This document shows positions 62,255 to 64,000 of a DNA stretch of 64,000 bases, piece by piece (positions within the stretch are counted from its first letter, which is position 1; every line of letters starts with the position of its first letter). The position numbers and the translations under genes are program-made. The DNA lies in contig PLOH01000142.1 in the NCBI GenBank assembly GCA_003142955.1, positions 38,308 to 102,307 of the forward strand, written 5' to 3'. The stretch is from Opitutia bacterium (GTDB taxonomy: Bacteria; Verrucomicrobiota; Verrucomicrobiia; Opitutales; Opitutaceae). The notes beneath the pieces were generated by a model. The model searched no databases, was not told where the DNA came from, and saw only the letters and a program-made list of their open reading frames with translations.

Positions 62255-63754
62255 ATGAAAAAACGTTGCGGCGCCGTTCTGCTGCTCGCGCTCTTGTGCC
62301 CCCTTTTCCACGCTGCCGATCTTACCGGCACGTGGCGCATGGATCTTGCCCGGCGCGGTGGCGTCACCCTGCAAACCTATTTCGTGCTCAGCCAGCACGG
62401 CACGCGACTCGACGGCAAGGTCGTCATCAACAACTGCGTCGATTTACCCCTGCGCAAGGCGCACGTCGAAGGATCCGACGGCGTTTTCAGCAACGACTGG
62501 AACACCGACTACCGCCTTCACCCCGAAGGCGACCACCTGCGCGTGACGCTAACCTACGGCGGCCATGACTCGGAGGAGGCCACGGCCGTCCGGGCGCCGG
62601 AGGCCGAGGCGCATCCGCCGGCCGTCATCCCGTTGCCCGCGATCGATCCCGTTCCGGCGAACGGCCTGGCCCGGACCCCGCCCATGGGCTGGAACAGCTG
62701 GAATCATTTCGGCGACAAGGTGGACGACCAAACTGTGCGTGAAACCGCCGACGCCATGGTGAGCAGCGGCATGGCCGCCGCCGGCTACGTCTTTGTCAAT
62801 ATCGACGATTGCTGGGAAGGCAGCCGCGATGCCCAGGGCAATATCGTCCCGAACACCAAATTCCCCGACATGAAGGCGCTCGCGGATTACGTCCATCAGC
62901 GCGGACTCAAGTTGGGCATTTATTCCTCGCCTGGTCCGCGGACCTGCGGCGGCTATTTGGGCAGCTATGGCCACGAGGAGCAGGATGCGAAGACGTATGT
63001 CGCCTGGGGCATCGATTACCTCAAGTACGACTGGTGCAGCGCTGGCCGCGTCTATACCGATTCGAGCCTCCAAGCGGGCTACCAGAAGATGGGTCGCGCT
63101 CTTGCCCGGTCCGGCCGTCCCATCGTCTTCAGTCTGTGCGAGTATGGCATGGGCGACGTCTGGAAATGGGGCCCGCAAGTCGGCGCCAACCTCTGGCGCA
63201 CCACCGGCGACATTCAGGATAATTGGAAATCGATGTCTGAAATCGGCTTCAACCAGGGCCGCCTCGCGCCCTATGCCGCCCCCGGCCACTGGAACGATCC
63301 GGACATGCTCGAAATCGGCAATGGCGGCATGTCCGCGACGGAGTACCGGACGCACTTCAGCCTGTGGTGCCTGCTCGCGGCGCCGCTCATGGCTGGCAAC
63401 GATCTGCGCACGATGACGGCCGAAACGCGCGAGATCCTGGTCAACCGCGAAGTCATCGCCATCGACCAGGACGTCCTGGGGCGGCAGGGTGAACGTCTCG
63501 CGAGCCGTGACGGCATCGAGATCTGGGCCAAGCCGCTGCACGATGGCAGCCGCGCGATCGGGGTGTTCAACCGCAACGAAACGGAGAAGGCCGTGCAACT
63601 CACTTGGAAGGAGATCGGCCTGGCGACCAAGCCAACGGCGCTGCGCGATCTTTGGCAGCACTGCGACCTGGCGCCGGCAGCGGATGCCTATTCCGCGCCT
63701 GTCCCGGCCCACGGGGTCCTACTGCTGCGCGTGAAGCCTCAGCCGAAAGGATAA
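62255..63754 (+). CDS. Secreted GH27 alpha-galactosidase-like glycoside hydrolase
   Basis: Signal-peptide-like MKKRCGAVLLLALLCPLFHA; LARTPPMGWNSWNHFG; FVNIDDCWEG; YLKYDWC; GHWNDPDMLEIGNGGMSATEYRTHFSLWCLLAAPLMAGNDLR. Confidence 0.94.
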   Translation: MKKRCGAVLLLALLCPLFHAADLTGTWRMDLARRGGVTLQTYFVLSQHGTRLDGKVVINNCVDLPLRKAHVEGSDGVFSNDWNTDYRLHPEGDHLRVTLTYGGHDSEEATAVRAPEAEAHPPAVIPLPAIDPVPANGLARTPPMGWNSWNHFGDKVDDQTVRETADAMVSSGMAAAGYVFVNIDDCWEGSRDAQGNIVPNTKFPDMKALADYVHQRGLKLGIYSSPGPRTCGGYLGSYGHEEQDAKTYVAWGIDYLKYDWCSAGRVYTDSSLQAGYQKMGRALARSGRPIVFSLCEYGMGDVWKWGPQVGANLWRTTGDIQDNWKSMSEIGFNQGRLAPYAAPGHWNDPDMLEIGNGGMSATEYRTHFSLWCLLAAPLMAGNDLRTMTAETREILVNREVIAIDQDVLGRQGERLASRDGIEIWAKPLHDGSRAIGVFNRNETEKAVQLTWKEIGLATKPTALRDLWQHCDLAPAADAYSAPVPAHGVLLLRVKPQPKG

Positions 63755-63790
63755 GATCTTCCCGTCCCGGCAGGATTCGCCGTCCGGCTT

Positions 63791-63816
63791 GTAGGGCCGG
63801 CGCTCGTCGCCGGGCC
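63791..63816. repeat. Half copy of the 55596-55697 repeat family
   Basis: GTAGGGCCGGCGCTCGTCGCCGGGCC. Confidence 0.65.
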
Positions 63817-63922
63817 AAAATCCGATCGGGAAACGGTCGGCCGGTCCTCTCTGGCCAGGCCTGCGGTGGACTGGCAGGTGGTCGCCCGCTATTCGATCCC
63901 GGGGAGCGAGTGCCAAGTGGCC

Positions 63923-63940
63923 GCGAGCGCCAGCGAGTGG
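63923..63940. repeat. Fragment identical to the left arm of the 42230-42348 element
   Basis: GCGAGCGCCAGCGAGTGG, 18 bp identical to 42258-42275. Confidence 0.6.
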
Positions 63941-64000
63941 ATCTGTCGGCGGTCATCCCCAAATCACCGATGTCATCTCACTAGTGTCCAAAACAGCGCG

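Overview
The window is 64 kb of high-GC bacterial chromosome, densely coding. Gene content and protein style suggest a Verrucomicrobiota/Opitutaceae-like genome, but this is inferred because no rRNA or tRNA is visible. Most of it is housekeeping: folD (partial), fabG-acpP-fabF, coaX, birA, nadC, a MidA-like methyltransferase, ctpA, tsaD, rpoN, menG/ubiE, a ClpX-like AAA protein, HU, hisS, cdd, kbl, tdh, ogt, dgt and ppdK. Other genes include two large hybrid histidine kinases, an ABC/GldG/DUF4340 gliding-type cluster, an AsmA-like protein, a Ser/Thr kinase, an MCP, an M2 peptidase, a TolC/MFP/RND efflux operon, an AraC regulator and a GH27 enzyme. I found no CRISPR array, prophage, transposase or obvious new defence cassette. 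The most interesting signals are: (1) several families of REP/REPIN-like and MITE-like palindromes in gene gaps, one of which supplies the stop codons of both converging genes; (2) a sulfatase-family protein whose nucleophile and apparent metal-ligand positions are all substituted, and which also carries an in-frame palindromic, purine-rich insertion; (3) an in-frame fusion of a GH5-like secreted N-terminus to a VOC/glyoxalase domain; (4) a histidine kinase pseudogene that has lost its ATPase domain. All family calls come from reading motifs; no database search was run.
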